DNA of 64,000 nucleotides, from the NCBI RefSeq assembly GCF_003097495.1, contig NZ_QEOP01000001.1, positions 62,001 through 126,000 of the forward strand. Direction: 5' to 3'. Origin of the DNA: Amnibacterium flavum. Its GTDB lineage: Bacteria > Actinomycetota > Actinomycetes > Actinomycetales > Microbacteriaceae. A program made the translations under genes and the position numbers. The notes beneath the pieces were generated by a model, which ran no database searches, was not told the origin of the DNA, and saw only the letters and a list, made by a program, of their open reading frames with translations. Positions within the stretch are counted from its first letter, which is position 1, and each line of letters opens with the position of its first letter. Shown in pieces: positions 38,598 through 47,371 of this stretch.

Positions 38598-39908
38598 GTG
38601 TCCAGTCCTGGACTAATCAGCACCCGCCCCCGCACCATGCGGTTGCTCGCGATCTTCGGTTTCGCGCTCGCCGCGATCGCGTTCTTCTCCACCGCTCCGG
38701 CGGCTCACGCCGACGAGGTCGGCCTCGAGGACAACCCGTTCCGGGTCAGCGGCAACGTCCAGTTCAACGGAGATCCCCTCGAAGACGTCAAGCTGACCGT
38801 CGAGGGCGGCGGCTACAAGGCGGAGGTCGAGACCGACGCCGAAGGCCAGTGGCGCGTCGGCGTGCCCGAGAAGGCCGAGTACAAGGTCACCCTCGACGAG
38901 TCGACCCTCCCCGACGGTGTCGCGGTGGTCGAGGGCTCGAACGAGCAGACCGTCGAGGTCGGCCCGGGTGGCCGCGTCACGACCAACTTCTTCATCGGCA
39001 AGGGCGAGCGCAACGTCACCCCCTTCATCGACCAACTCGTCGAACGCCTCGTCAGCGGCCTGAACTTCGGCCTGATGCTGGGGCTCGCGGCCGTCGGTCT
39101 CTCGCTGGTCTTCGGCACCACGGGCCTCTCGAACTTCGCCCACGCCGAGATGGTGACCTTCGGCGCGGTGATCGCCTGGTTCTTCTCCGCCGCGCTCGGT
39201 CTGCCCCTGTGGCTCGGCATCACCCTCGCACTGGTGCTGAGCGGGGTGTTCGGTTTCCTGATGGACGCCGGCATCTGGAGACCCCTGAGGAAACGCGGCC
39301 TCGGCACCGTGCAGCTGATGATCGTCAGCATCGGCCTGAGCCTCGCTCTGCGCTACGTCTTCCAGTTCTTCATCGGCGGAGGCACGCGTCAGCTCCCCGG
39401 TTCCAACTCCCCCGAGATCCAGCTGTTCGGGTCGGTGTCGCTCACCGTCATCGACCTGGTGAGCATGGGCATCAGCATCGTCGTGATCGCGGCGCTGGCC
39501 TTCTTCCTCCTCTTCACCCGCATCGGCAAGGCGACCCGGGCCATCTCCGACAACCCGTCACTGGCTGCCGCCTCGGGCATCAACGTCGACCGGGTCGTCC
39601 GGATCGTCTGGATCCTCGCCACCGCCCTCGCCGGGCTGGCGGGCGTGCTGTACGCCTACTACCGCCCCGGCCTGAAGTGGGACATGGGCGCGCAGATCCT
39701 TCTGCTCGTCTTCGCCGCCGTCACCCTGGGTGGTCTCGGCACCGCCTTCGGCGCCCTCGTCGGCGCGATCATCGTGGGCATCCTGGTCGAGATCTCGAGC
39801 CTCTGGATCCCCGCCGATCTGAAGTACGTCGGCGCGCTGGTCGTGCTGATCCTGATCCTGCTGTTCCGGCCACAGGGAATCCTCGGCCGTCGAGAGAGAA
39901 TAGGCTAG
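38598..39908 (+). CDS. livH: Branched-chain amino acid ABC permease LivH with secreted N-terminal domain
   Basis: 436-residue permease, about 140 residues longer than usual LivH. Residues 1-38 look like a Sec signal peptide (LLAIFGFALAAIAFFS, APAAHA). Residues about 43-135 form a carboxypeptidase-regulatory/CNA-B-like beta sandwich (VSGNVQFNGDPLEDVKLTVEGGG, AEGQWRVGVPEKAEYKVTL). From about 150 a normal LivH permease follows (GLNFGLMLGLAAVGLSLVFGTTGLSNFAHAEM, ending LLFRPQGILG). The GTG follows CAGGAGG by six bases. First gene of livHMGF. The extra domain would face outwards and could contact the binding protein or cell wall; that is inference. Confidence 0.9.
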   Translation: MSSPGLISTRPRTMRLLAIFGFALAAIAFFSTAPAAHADEVGLEDNPFRVSGNVQFNGDPLEDVKLTVEGGGYKAEVETDAEGQWRVGVPEKAEYKVTLDESTLPDGVAVVEGSNEQTVEVGPGGRVTTNFFIGKGERNVTPFIDQLVERLVSGLNFGLMLGLAAVGLSLVFGTTGLSNFAHAEMVTFGAVIAWFFSAALGLPLWLGITLALVLSGVFGFLMDAGIWRPLRKRGLGTVQLMIVSIGLSLALRYVFQFFIGGGTRQLPGSNSPEIQLFGSVSLTVIDLVSMGISIVVIAALAFFLLFTRIGKATRAISDNPSLAAASGINVDRVVRIVWILATALAGLAGVLYAYYRPGLKWDMGAQILLLVFAAVTLGGLGTAFGALVGAIIVGILVEISSLWIPADLKYVGALVVLILILLFRPQGILGRRERIG

Positions 39909-39918
39909 GAGGCCCGCC

Positions 39919-40896
39919 ATGGACTGGGGACAGATTCTCTCCAATTCGGCGTCGTTCATCATCGCGCCGGCCACCATCGCCTACGCCCTCGCGGCTGTAG
40001 GCCTCTCGGTTCAGTTCGGCTACGCCGGCCTTCTGAACATGGGCATCGCGGGCTTCATGGCGCTCGGCGCCTACGGCTACGCGATCTCGTCGATCACCTT
40101 CGGCCTGCCGTGGTACCTGTGCATCGTCGTCGCCATCGCAGCGTCGGTGGTCTACGCGCTGATCCTCGGCATCCCGACGCTCCGGCTGCGAGGCGACTAC
40201 CTCGCCATCGTCACCATCGCGGGCGCCGAGGTCCTCCGCCTGCTGTTCCTGACCTCGTCGTTCGACCAGTACACGGGCAGCGCCGACGGCCTCACCGGAT
40301 ACCAGGGCAGCTTCCGCGACTCCAACCCGTTCCCGCGGGGGTCCTACGGCTTCGGTCCGTGGACGATGAACGAGAACCAGGCTTGGGTCACCGTCATCGG
40401 CCTCGTGCTGCTCGCCATCGCGGTCACCATCGTCTTCCTTCTCATGCGCAGCCCGTGGGGCCGCGTACTGAAGGGCATCCGCGAGGACGAGGACGCGGTC
40501 CGGGCTCTCGGCAAGAACGTTTTCGCCTTCAAGATGCAGGCTCTCGTGCTCGGTGGCATCTTCGGGGCCCTCGGCGGGGTCATCTACGCCCTGCCCTCCT
40601 CGGTCAACCCGGGGTCCTACGTCACCTCGCTGACGTTCTTCGTCTACACCGCGCTGCTCCTCGGCGGCGCCGCCACGATCTTCGGTCCCGTTCTCGGCTC
40701 GGTCGTCTTCTGGGTGCTGCAGACCTTCCTCGGCAACGTCCTGCCCGCTCTGGCCGGGATCGGCATCCTGCCCGTATCGAGCTCTCAGGCGAGCACGCTG
40801 AGATTCATCCTGGTGGGCGTCGCGCTGATGCTCATCGTGATCTTCCGGCCGCAGGGAATCCTCGGCAACAAGAAGGAGCTGACCTTTGTCAAGTGA
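39919..40896 (+). CDS. livM: Branched-chain amino acid ABC permease LivM
   Basis: 325-residue second permease of the importer, with about eight to ten helices. Family marks: LSVQFGYAGLLNMGIAGFMALGAY near the N-terminus, the EAA-like GRVLKGIREDEDAVRALGKN and the ending IVIFRPQGILGNKKEL. The ATG lies ten bases after the livH stop with TAGGAGG before it; the 3' end overlaps livG by 11 bases. It pairs with LivH to form the transmembrane channel. Confidence 0.94.
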   Translation: MDWGQILSNSASFIIAPATIAYALAAVGLSVQFGYAGLLNMGIAGFMALGAYGYAISSITFGLPWYLCIVVAIAASVVYALILGIPTLRLRGDYLAIVTIAGAEVLRLLFLTSSFDQYTGSADGLTGYQGSFRDSNPFPRGSYGFGPWTMNENQAWVTVIGLVLLAIAVTIVFLLMRSPWGRVLKGIREDEDAVRALGKNVFAFKMQALVLGGIFGALGGVIYALPSSVNPGSYVTSLTFFVYTALLLGGAATIFGPVLGSVVFWVLQTFLGNVLPALAGIGILPVSSSQASTLRFILVGVALMLIVIFRPQGILGNKKELTFVK

Positions 40897-41812
40897 CTCC
40901 ACTCCTGTACCGGCTCCCGCCGCGCCGCCGGTGCCGCACGCACCCCGCCCCAAGTCGACGGGTCTGCACAAGGGGGAAGCCGTTCCCGGCGTCGCCAAGG
41001 TCGACCCGATCATCATCGCCGACGGGGTGCGCCGCACCTTCGGCGGTCTGACCGCGGTCGACGTCGACCACGTCGAGATCCCCCGCAACGCGATCACCGC
41101 TCTCATCGGCCCCAACGGCGCGGGCAAGACCACGCTGTTCAATCTGCTGACCGGCTTCGACAAGCCCGATGCGGGCTCCTGGTCGTTCGACGGCAAGTCC
41201 CTGTCAGGTGTGCCCGCCTACAAGGTCGCGCGAATGGGTCAGGTGCGCACCTTCCAGCTCACCAAGGCGCTCGGCCTCCTCACCGTGCTCGAGAACATGA
41301 AGCTCGGTGCGAAGGGGCAGAGCGGAGAGCATTTCTTCCAGGGCCTCATCCCCGGCATCTGGAGGAAGCAGGAGAAGTCGATCGAGGCCAAGGCCCACGA
41401 CCTGCTCCGCAAGTTCAAGCTCGACGCCAAGCAGGCGGATTTCGCCGCGAGTCTGTCCGGAGGGCAGCGCAAGCTGCTCGAGATGGCCCGTGCGCTCATG
41501 AGCGACCCGGTGCTCGTCATGCTCGACGAGCCGATGGCCGGCGTCAACCCGGCCCTCACCCAGTCGCTCCTCGACCACATTCTCGATCTCAAGGACGAGG
41601 GCATGACGGTCCTCTTCGTCGAGCACGACATGCACATGGTCCGCCACATCGCGGACTGGGTGATCGTGATGGCCGAGGGCAAGGTCGTGGCCGAGGGCCC
41701 GCCGCTCGAGGTCATGCAGAACCCCGCCGTCATCGACGCCTACCTCGGCGCCCACCAGGAGATCGACCTCGGCGAGATCACGGGTCGCTACCACGCTGAG
41801 GAGAAGAACTGA
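40886..41812 (+). CDS. livG: Branched-chain amino acid ABC ATP-binding protein LivG
   Basis: 308-residue ATPase, started at a TTG that overlaps the livM end and has AAGGAG upstream. The first 45 residues are a Pro-rich tail not found in most LivG proteins. Then Walker A GPNGAGKTT, signature LSGGQRKLLEMARAL, Walker B LVMLDEPMAGVNP and H-loop FVEHDMHMV, followed by the LivG-type C-terminus (LEVMQNPAVIDAYLGAH). Energises uptake together with LivF. The stop overlaps the livF start (TGATG). Confidence 0.94.
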   Translation: MSSDSTPVPAPAAPPVPHAPRPKSTGLHKGEAVPGVAKVDPIIIADGVRRTFGGLTAVDVDHVEIPRNAITALIGPNGAGKTTLFNLLTGFDKPDAGSWSFDGKSLSGVPAYKVARMGQVRTFQLTKALGLLTVLENMKLGAKGQSGEHFFQGLIPGIWRKQEKSIEAKAHDLLRKFKLDAKQADFAASLSGGQRKLLEMARALMSDPVLVMLDEPMAGVNPALTQSLLDHILDLKDEGMTVLFVEHDMHMVRHIADWVIVMAEGKVVAEGPPLEVMQNPAVIDAYLGAHQEIDLGEITGRYHAEEKN

Positions 41813-42549
41813 TGACCGACAGCAGGCAGCTCGTCGTCGAGGTCGATCACGTCACCGCCGGGTACCTCCCCGGTGTCAACATCCTCAACGGGTGCTCGCT
41901 CGAGGCCCGTGAGGGCGAACTGATCGGCATCATCGGTCCGAACGGCGCCGGCAAGTCCACGCTGCTCAAGGCGATCTTCGGTCAGGTCAATGTGCGTGAG
42001 GGCCAGGTCCGCCTGATGGGCGACAACATCACCGGGCTGAAGGCCGACAAGCTGGTCGCCCGCGGCGTGGGCATGGTCCCCCAGAACAACAACGTGTTCC
42101 CGAGCCTCTCCATCGAGGAGAACCTCCAGATGGGCCTGTACCAGCGGCCCCGGGAGTACGCGGAGCGGCTCGAGTTCGTGACCGGGATCTTCGCCGAGCT
42201 GGGCAAGCGACTCAAGCAGCGCGCCGGTTCCCTCTCGGGCGGTGAGCGGCAGATGGTCGCCATGGGTCGTGCACTCATGATGCGCCCCCACGTGCTGCTC
42301 CTCGACGAGCCGTCAGCAGGCCTGTCCCCCGCCCGTCAGGACGAGGCGTTCATCCGGGTCTCCGAGATCAACAAGGCCGGCGTGACGACCATCATGGTCG
42401 AGCAGAACGCACGCCGCTGCCTTCAGATCTGCGACCGCGGCTACGTCCTCGACCAGGGGCGCGACGCCTACACGGGGACGGGCCGCGACCTGCTGAACGA
42501 CCCCAAGGTCATCAACCTCTACCTCGGCACCCTGGGCGTCGACGCCTGA
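41812..42549 (+). CDS. livF: Branched-chain amino acid ABC ATP-binding protein LivF
   Basis: 245-residue ATPase. Walker A GPNGAGKST, Q-loop MVPQNNNVFPSLSIEENL, signature LSGGERQMVAMGRAL, Walker B LLLDEPSAGLSP, then VEQNARRCLQ, the LivF type of H-loop replacement (EQN). Last gene of livHMGF, followed by a strong terminator at 42569. Binding proteins for the system are probably those encoded at 44550 and perhaps 45982. Confidence 0.95.
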   Translation: MTDSRQLVVEVDHVTAGYLPGVNILNGCSLEAREGELIGIIGPNGAGKSTLLKAIFGQVNVREGQVRLMGDNITGLKADKLVARGVGMVPQNNNVFPSLSIEENLQMGLYQRPREYAERLEFVTGIFAELGKRLKQRAGSLSGGERQMVAMGRALMMRPHVLLLDEPSAGLSPARQDEAFIRVSEINKAGVTTIMVEQNARRCLQICDRGYVLDQGRDAYTGTGRDLLNDPKVINLYLGTLGVDA

Positions 42550-42568
42550 CCTTCCGACGTACGAGAAC

Positions 42569-42598
42569 GGCCGATCGGGACGTCCCGGTCGGCCTTTC
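42569..42598 (+). terminator. Terminator between livF and the HTH regulator (possibly bidirectional)
   Basis: Stem GGCCGATCGGGAC with complement GTCCCGGTCGGCC (one G-U), followed by TTTCTC. The regulator gene ends at 42599 from the other side. Confidence 0.82.
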
Positions 42599-43483
42599 TC
42601 ATTCCGTGCGACTCGCGGACGCCGGCTGGCTCCAGCTGATCAGGAGATCCATCGCTCGCCGGGATGCCGATGCAGGCTCCGTCGTGTACACGAAGAGAGT
42701 CTGATCGGGGTCGCCGGGAAGAGTCAGGGTCTCGTACTCGACCGTCAGCTCGCCCACGATCGGATGGCGCAGATTCTTCGAACCGAAGGTGCGCTGGTAG
42801 ACGCGATGCTCACTCCACCACTGGCGGAACTCAGCAGTGCTGCGACTCAGTTCGGCGACGAGCTCGTTCGCAAGCCGGTCGTCGGGGTTTCGCGCCGCGG
42901 CGAAGCGCAGACTCTCAACCGCCGCGCGAGCCTGGACCTCCCACTCCACGAACAGTGCGCGGGCGGCGTCGTCGAGGAACAGCCACCTGGCGTAGTTCCG
43001 CTCCTTCGGCACCAGCGCGTCGAAGTCGGCGAAGAGCGCCCTCGCAACACGGGTCGACGCCAGCACCTCCATGCGGCGACCCAGGATCAGAACGGCTTGC
43101 CCCTCCCAGGCGTCGAGCAGCTGGTACAGCCCGGGACGCACGCGCTGCACGGAAGGGACTGACCTCGGCCGACGAACGGTCGCCGCGCCCACGAGGTCGT
43201 GAAGATGGGTTCGTCCCACCGAGTCCAGATCGAGGGCTCGTGCGATGGCATCGATCACGCCGGCCGAAGGCTGGATCCTCCTGCCCTGCTCGAGGCGGGT
43301 GTAGTAGTCGGTCGATACGCCCGCGAGGAGCGCGACCTCCTCACGGCGAAGCCCCGCCACCCGCCGCACCCGGTCGTCGGCCGGGAGTCCGGAACGTGCG
43401 GGGTCCCCCTGGCTGCGTGCGCGCCGGAGGAAGTCCGCCAGCTCCCTGTTGATCTCGGCCACGTCTCGAGTGTCCCATTCCAC
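42599..43483 (-). CDS. XRE-type regulator with MmyB-like ligand-binding domain
   Basis: 294-residue regulator: HTH at about 40-75 (GLRREEVALLAGVSTDYYTRLEQGR, the classic form) and a C-terminal MmyB-like domain (PGLYQLLDAWEGQAVLILGRRMEVLAST, FRQWWSEHRV, HPIVGELTVEYETL, PGDPDQTLFVYT) thought to bind a small, perhaps fatty-acid-like ligand. GTG start. Divergent from a short-chain dehydrogenase gene with 152 bases between. That pairing is common for this family, and the regulator usually controls the neighbouring oxidoreductase. The pair separates livHMGF from livK. Confidence 0.88.
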   Translation of the reverse strand: MEWDTRDVAEINRELADFLRRARSQGDPARSGLPADDRVRRVAGLRREEVALLAGVSTDYYTRLEQGRRIQPSAGVIDAIARALDLDSVGRTHLHDLVGAATVRRPRSVPSVQRVRPGLYQLLDAWEGQAVLILGRRMEVLASTRVARALFADFDALVPKERNYARWLFLDDAARALFVEWEVQARAAVESLRFAAARNPDDRLANELVAELSRSTAEFRQWWSEHRVYQRTFGSKNLRHPIVGELTVEYETLTLPGDPDQTLFVYTTEPASASRRAMDLLISWSQPASASRTE

Positions 43484-43635
43484 GGAGAGCCCCGCGTGGA
43501 CCTCGGAGTCCTAGGTACGCACGTCCCAGGAGAGGCACCCCCTGCTATGCCGTCCACAACCGCGCCACGCTCCTCGACACTCGGATGGTCGGCACGTTCC
43601 CGTGTCGAAAGGCATCCCTTACCCCTGGAGTGAAC

Positions 43636-44490
43636 ATGACTTTCCCCGATTCGCCCGGCACCTGGTTCGTCACCGGTACTTCCCGAGGCCTCGGCCTCGA
43701 ACTCGTCTCCCAACTACTGGCGCGCGGCCACAACGTCGCGGCCAGCACGAGGTCGAGCGAGCGCCTCCTCGAGGCTCTGGGAGGCGCCGGTACAGACAAC
43801 CTGCTCGTCCTCGAGATCGACCTGGCAGCCGAGAGCGAGGTCGTCGCGGCCGTCGAGGCCACGAGGGAGCGCTTCGGAGGGCTCGACGTGGTGGTGAACA
43901 ATGCCGGCTACGGCTTCCTCGGCGCGGTCGAGGAGGTGACCGACGCCGAAGCGCGAGCGATGTTCGACGTCCAGGTCTTCGGCGTCTGGAACGTGCTCCG
44001 TGCGACTCTGCCGGCGTTCCGGGCCGCGCGCAGCGGCCACATCATCAACGTGTCGTCGATCCTCGGGTTGACCACATTCCCCGGCTGGAGCCTCTACTCG
44101 GCGGGCAAGTTCGCCCTCGAGGGCCTGACCGGTTCTCTCGCTCAGGAAGTCGCGGAATTCGGCATCAGGGTCAATCTGGTCGAGCCGGGCTACATGCAGA
44201 CGGACTTCCTGCGGCCGCAGTCGCTCGGCCTGCCCAGCTCGACCGTGGACGGCTACTCAGCGATCCGCGAGATGACACGGGTTCACCAGGCCATGCCCGG
44301 AACGCAGCTGGGAGACCCCTCCAAAGCCGCCTCCGCGATCATCGCGATCGCCGAGGACCGCTCCGCACCGCTGCACCAGCTCCTCGGCTCCGACTCGCTG
44401 GCGATCGCCGCCGGAGCCGTGTCAGCCATCACCGCCGAGATCGAGGCGGGACGCTCGTTGGCCGAGACGACGGACATCCCTCAACCGTGA
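43636..44490 (+). CDS. Short-chain dehydrogenase/reductase
   Basis: 284-residue classical SDR oxidoreductase. The cofactor site VTGTSRGLGLE is at the N-terminus, with NNAGYG, the Ser in INVSSILG and the catalytic YSAGK. An Arg in TRSS after the second strand suggests NADP(H). I start at the ATG at 43636, eight bases after GGAG; the longer frame upstream lacks a site. The length and the LVEPGYMQTDF segment fit the family annotated as oxidoreductases next to MmyB-like regulators. Substrate unknown. Confidence 0.9.
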   Translation: MTFPDSPGTWFVTGTSRGLGLELVSQLLARGHNVAASTRSSERLLEALGGAGTDNLLVLEIDLAAESEVVAAVEATRERFGGLDVVVNNAGYGFLGAVEEVTDAEARAMFDVQVFGVWNVLRATLPAFRAARSGHIINVSSILGLTTFPGWSLYSAGKFALEGLTGSLAQEVAEFGIRVNLVEPGYMQTDFLRPQSLGLPSSTVDGYSAIREMTRVHQAMPGTQLGDPSKAASAIIAIAEDRSAPLHQLLGSDSLAIAAGAVSAITAEIEAGRSLAETTDIPQP

Positions 44491-44497
44491 ACGGAAA

Positions 44498-44527
44498 TGG
44501 GGCCCCGACCCGAAGGTCGAGGCCCCA
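44498..44527. terminator. Bidirectional terminator between SDR gene and livK
   Basis: TGGGGCC and CGACC pair with GGTCG and GGCCCCA around a CGAA loop. It lies between two converging genes (stop at 44490 on plus, 44550 on minus). Confidence 0.75.
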
Positions 44528-44549
44528 CTCGTCTGACTAGGTGACTGGA

Positions 44550-45836
44550 TCAGCCCTCGTAGGCGACGTAGTTGTTGTCTTCGCCGTACTGGTAGATGCC
44601 GATGGACGCCTCGGTCGGGTCGCCGACCTCGTCGAACGTGATCGGGCCGGAGATGCCGTCGTAGTCGATCGTGCCGCCATCGAGGATGATGGCTGCGCAG
44701 TCGGCGTACGTGGTGCACTTCTCGCCGTCACCCGAACCGCCGGACACTTCCTGCAGCTTCGCCTTGATGTCGTCGGCGGCGGTGGAGCCGGCGGCGAGAG
44801 AGGCGAGAGCGAGCAGGGTCGTCGCGTCGAAGGACTCAGCCGCGTAGCTGTAGTCCTCGAGCGCCGGCTTCCCGGCGTCGGCCAGGTAGGTGTCGAGCTG
44901 ACCGGTGAAGTCGGTCAGCGTGTCGATGCTCAGGCCCGGAAGGGTGCCCTTGGCTCCGGTCAGCGAACCTGCGGGCAGGTCGGTGCCGAAGTTCTTGAGG
45001 TTTCCGTCGACGAAGTAGAGCTTGTCGGCCGGGAAGCTCGAGAGCAGTCCGGGGAGGATAGTTGCGACCTCCTCGAACGTGATCAGTGCGATCGCGTCGG
45101 GGTCGGCCGCGAGGACCTCGCTGATCTGCGATTCGAACGACGTGTCACCCGTGTTGTAGGTGGGCTGTGCCACGACTTCTCCGCCGGCTGCTGTGAAGGC
45201 GTCGGAGACGTACTTGGCCAGACCGGTTCCGTACGAGTCGTTCAGCACGATCATGCCGAGCGTCTGGTTGCCGTCCTCGGCGATCAGGTTGCCGAGCACC
45301 TCGCCCTGGAGCACGTCCGAGGGAGCGGTGCGCCAGTACAGGTCGTCGTCGTCGTAGGTGGTGAACGCGTCGGACGTGTTGGCCGGCGAGAACTGGATGA
45401 CGTCGGCGTCGACGAGGGTCTGGATGAACTGGAGCGACGTTCCCGACGACGCGGCACCGATGACCGCGCTGACGCCCTCGCCCAGGAGGCGGGGGATCTC
45501 GGTCTCGTACGCCTTGTTGTCGGTGTCACCCGAGTCGCCGTAGGTGACATCGAGCGTGAGGCCCGTGTCCGCCGTCGCGGCGTTGATGAGCGACGTCGCG
45601 TACTCGACGCCGGCCTCTTCGGGCGGGCCGAGGTAGGCCAGGTTGCCCGTCTGCGGAAGGGCGGTGCCGATCTTCAGCGTCAGGTCTTCTGCCGGCGCAG
45701 CCGCAGATTCCTCGGTTTCGGCGGGGGCCGAGCAGGCGCTCAGAAGGAGTGCACTGACTCCCACGACGGCGATGCCGCCGAGAACGCTCCTGAAACCCAG
45801 CCGGCGAGAGGCTTTTGCCTTCTCGAATGCGCTCAT
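44550..45836 (-). CDS. livK: Branched-chain amino acid ABC substrate-binding lipoprotein
   Basis: 428-residue LivJ/LivK-type periplasmic-binding protein anchored as a lipoprotein: signal with lipobox LLLSAC, Cys35, followed by a Ser/Ala/Glu-rich linker. Mature part typical (LKIGTALPQTGNLAYLGPPEEAGVEYA, VIGAASSGTSLQFIQTL, SPANTSDAF with the ligand-binding Ser/Thr). The region with CTTYADCAAIIL near 375 has two Cys that could pair. Likely serves LivHMGF encoded at 38.6-42.5 kb. The terminator at 44498 follows. Confidence 0.92.
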   Translation of the reverse strand: MSAFEKAKASRRLGFRSVLGGIAVVGVSALLLSACSAPAETEESAAAPAEDLTLKIGTALPQTGNLAYLGPPEEAGVEYATSLINAATADTGLTLDVTYGDSGDTDNKAYETEIPRLLGEGVSAVIGAASSGTSLQFIQTLVDADVIQFSPANTSDAFTTYDDDDLYWRTAPSDVLQGEVLGNLIAEDGNQTLGMIVLNDSYGTGLAKYVSDAFTAAGGEVVAQPTYNTGDTSFESQISEVLAADPDAIALITFEEVATILPGLLSSFPADKLYFVDGNLKNFGTDLPAGSLTGAKGTLPGLSIDTLTDFTGQLDTYLADAGKPALEDYSYAAESFDATTLLALASLAAGSTAADDIKAKLQEVSGGSGDGEKCTTYADCAAIILDGGTIDYDGISGPITFDEVGDPTEASIGIYQYGEDNNYVAYEG

Positions 45837-45981
45837 GTTTCTCCTATTTCACAATGGAATGTCTTGCAGGAGTGGCGGGCATGACTCCGCCACCAGTTCA
45901 AACTATGTGGCACCCCGACCCGAAACAATACGAGGGTGTTACGACCGTGTAACACAGCTAAATCGTTACAGTCCGTGATCT

Positions 45982-47265
45982 TCAGGGTCGGGTCGAGACC
46001 CGCAGGATGTCGCCGATCGCGGCTCGTCCGTCGGCTCCGTAGAGCCAGCTCGAGACCGTGCCCGCGACGAGGTCGCCCGAATCATCGAGGTCGACCGCGC
46101 CCGAGACGCCCTGGTAGTCGATGTCGTCCTCGGACCCGAGGACCTGGGCGCATTCGGCGAAGCTCGAGCAGGTCACCCAGTCGCTCGAGACACCGGGAAT
46201 GGCTCGGGCGATCGACTCGCCGCCGTCATCCCCGGCCACCCGAGCCGCCAGGGCGGCGAGCATGACGGCGTCGTACGACTCCGCTGCGAACCGGAAATCG
46301 GTCACCCCCGGGTCGGCCGAGAGCAGGCGGGCGCGGAACCCGTCGTCGAGGGGCGCACCGGCCGTGAGGGCTCGGGCTCCTTCGAGCTCTCCCGCCGGTG
46401 AGAGGACGGAGAGGTCGAGAACGCCGTCGCCCACCAGCACGAGCTGCGAGGCGACGACCCCCTGGTCGAGCAGGGAGGCGACGAGCGCTTCCGTCGTCGA
46501 GGACGCACCGGCAGCAGCAGCGACGACCACGTAGTCGGGATCGCCGGCGGCGACGTCGGCCGCGGCTTTCACGGCGCTCGTGCCGGATGCGGTGACCGCG
46601 CTGACGACGGGGTCGAGGCCGGCCGCTGCGCGGTCGTCCGTGATGGCGGTGATCACACCGGCACCGAAGCCGTCGTCGACGGCGGCGACCGACATCGTCG
46701 CGCTCCCGACCAGCTCGGTCACTGCTGCGGCGAGGATCCCGGGACCGCTCGCGAGGCGGAACAGGTAGCCACCCGAATCGAGCTCCGCCGCGTCCATGGC
46801 GCCCGCGTCCGGCGAGATGACGGGGATACGGGCCGCCGTGGCGAGAGGGACCAGTTCGGCGGCGAGAGACGGATCACTGGGCCCGACGACCACGTCGACG
46901 CCCTTGGCGACCAGTTCGGCGAAGGAGGCGGCGAGGACCCCGCTGCCGGGTTCGCCGACGTCTCGGTGGAACACCTGGACGGGCACTCCCCCGTAGCCGC
47001 CGGCCTCATCGATCTCCCGTACGGCGAGTTCGATCCCCGCCACCTGCGCGGCCGACAGGCCCGCCGACGCTCCGGTCGTCGGGACGAGTCCTCCGATCCG
47101 GAGGACTCCGTCGCCGTACGGAACGACGGGGGTCTGCGTCGGTGTCGGCACCGGCGCGGCGGCGACCGGCACGTCGCAGGCGGTGAGCCCGAGTGCGATG
47201 AGCGCGGCCATCACCGGTAGGGCCAGAGCACCCGTCGACCTGCGCACCGCACTCCCCCGAGTCAT
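45982..47265 (-). CDS. Second LivK-like substrate-binding lipoprotein (paralogue)
   Basis: 427-residue periplasmic-binding protein homologous to the next gene. Lipobox GLTAC with Cys30, then a Pro/Thr-rich linker. Family parts: LRIGGLVPTTGASAGLSAAQVAGIELAVREI, VVGPSDPSLAAELVPLA, FRFAAESYDAVMLAALA, and CSSFAECAQVLGSEDDIDYQGVSGAVDLD, which matches CTTYADCAAII...IDYDGISG in LivK. Composition is richer in Ala/Val/Gly than LivK and identity seems modest. No permease of its own nearby. It may offer LivHMGF a second ligand range or act as a sensor. Confidence 0.85.
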   Translation of the reverse strand: MTRGSAVRRSTGALALPVMAALIALGLTACDVPVAAAPVPTPTQTPVVPYGDGVLRIGGLVPTTGASAGLSAAQVAGIELAVREIDEAGGYGGVPVQVFHRDVGEPGSGVLAASFAELVAKGVDVVVGPSDPSLAAELVPLATAARIPVISPDAGAMDAAELDSGGYLFRLASGPGILAAAVTELVGSATMSVAAVDDGFGAGVITAITDDRAAAGLDPVVSAVTASGTSAVKAAADVAAGDPDYVVVAAAAGASSTTEALVASLLDQGVVASQLVLVGDGVLDLSVLSPAGELEGARALTAGAPLDDGFRARLLSADPGVTDFRFAAESYDAVMLAALAARVAGDDGGESIARAIPGVSSDWVTCSSFAECAQVLGSEDDIDYQGVSGAVDLDDSGDLVAGTVSSWLYGADGRAAIGDILRVSTRP

Positions 47266-47371
47266 GTGAGCGGATGTCCCCGCTGGGACGCGACATTAGC
47301 GCCAGGGCACCCGACCGGCTCCGTCGCCACCCCGGGCGACGGTCAGACCGGGCCTCGGCGCGTCTCCCAGG

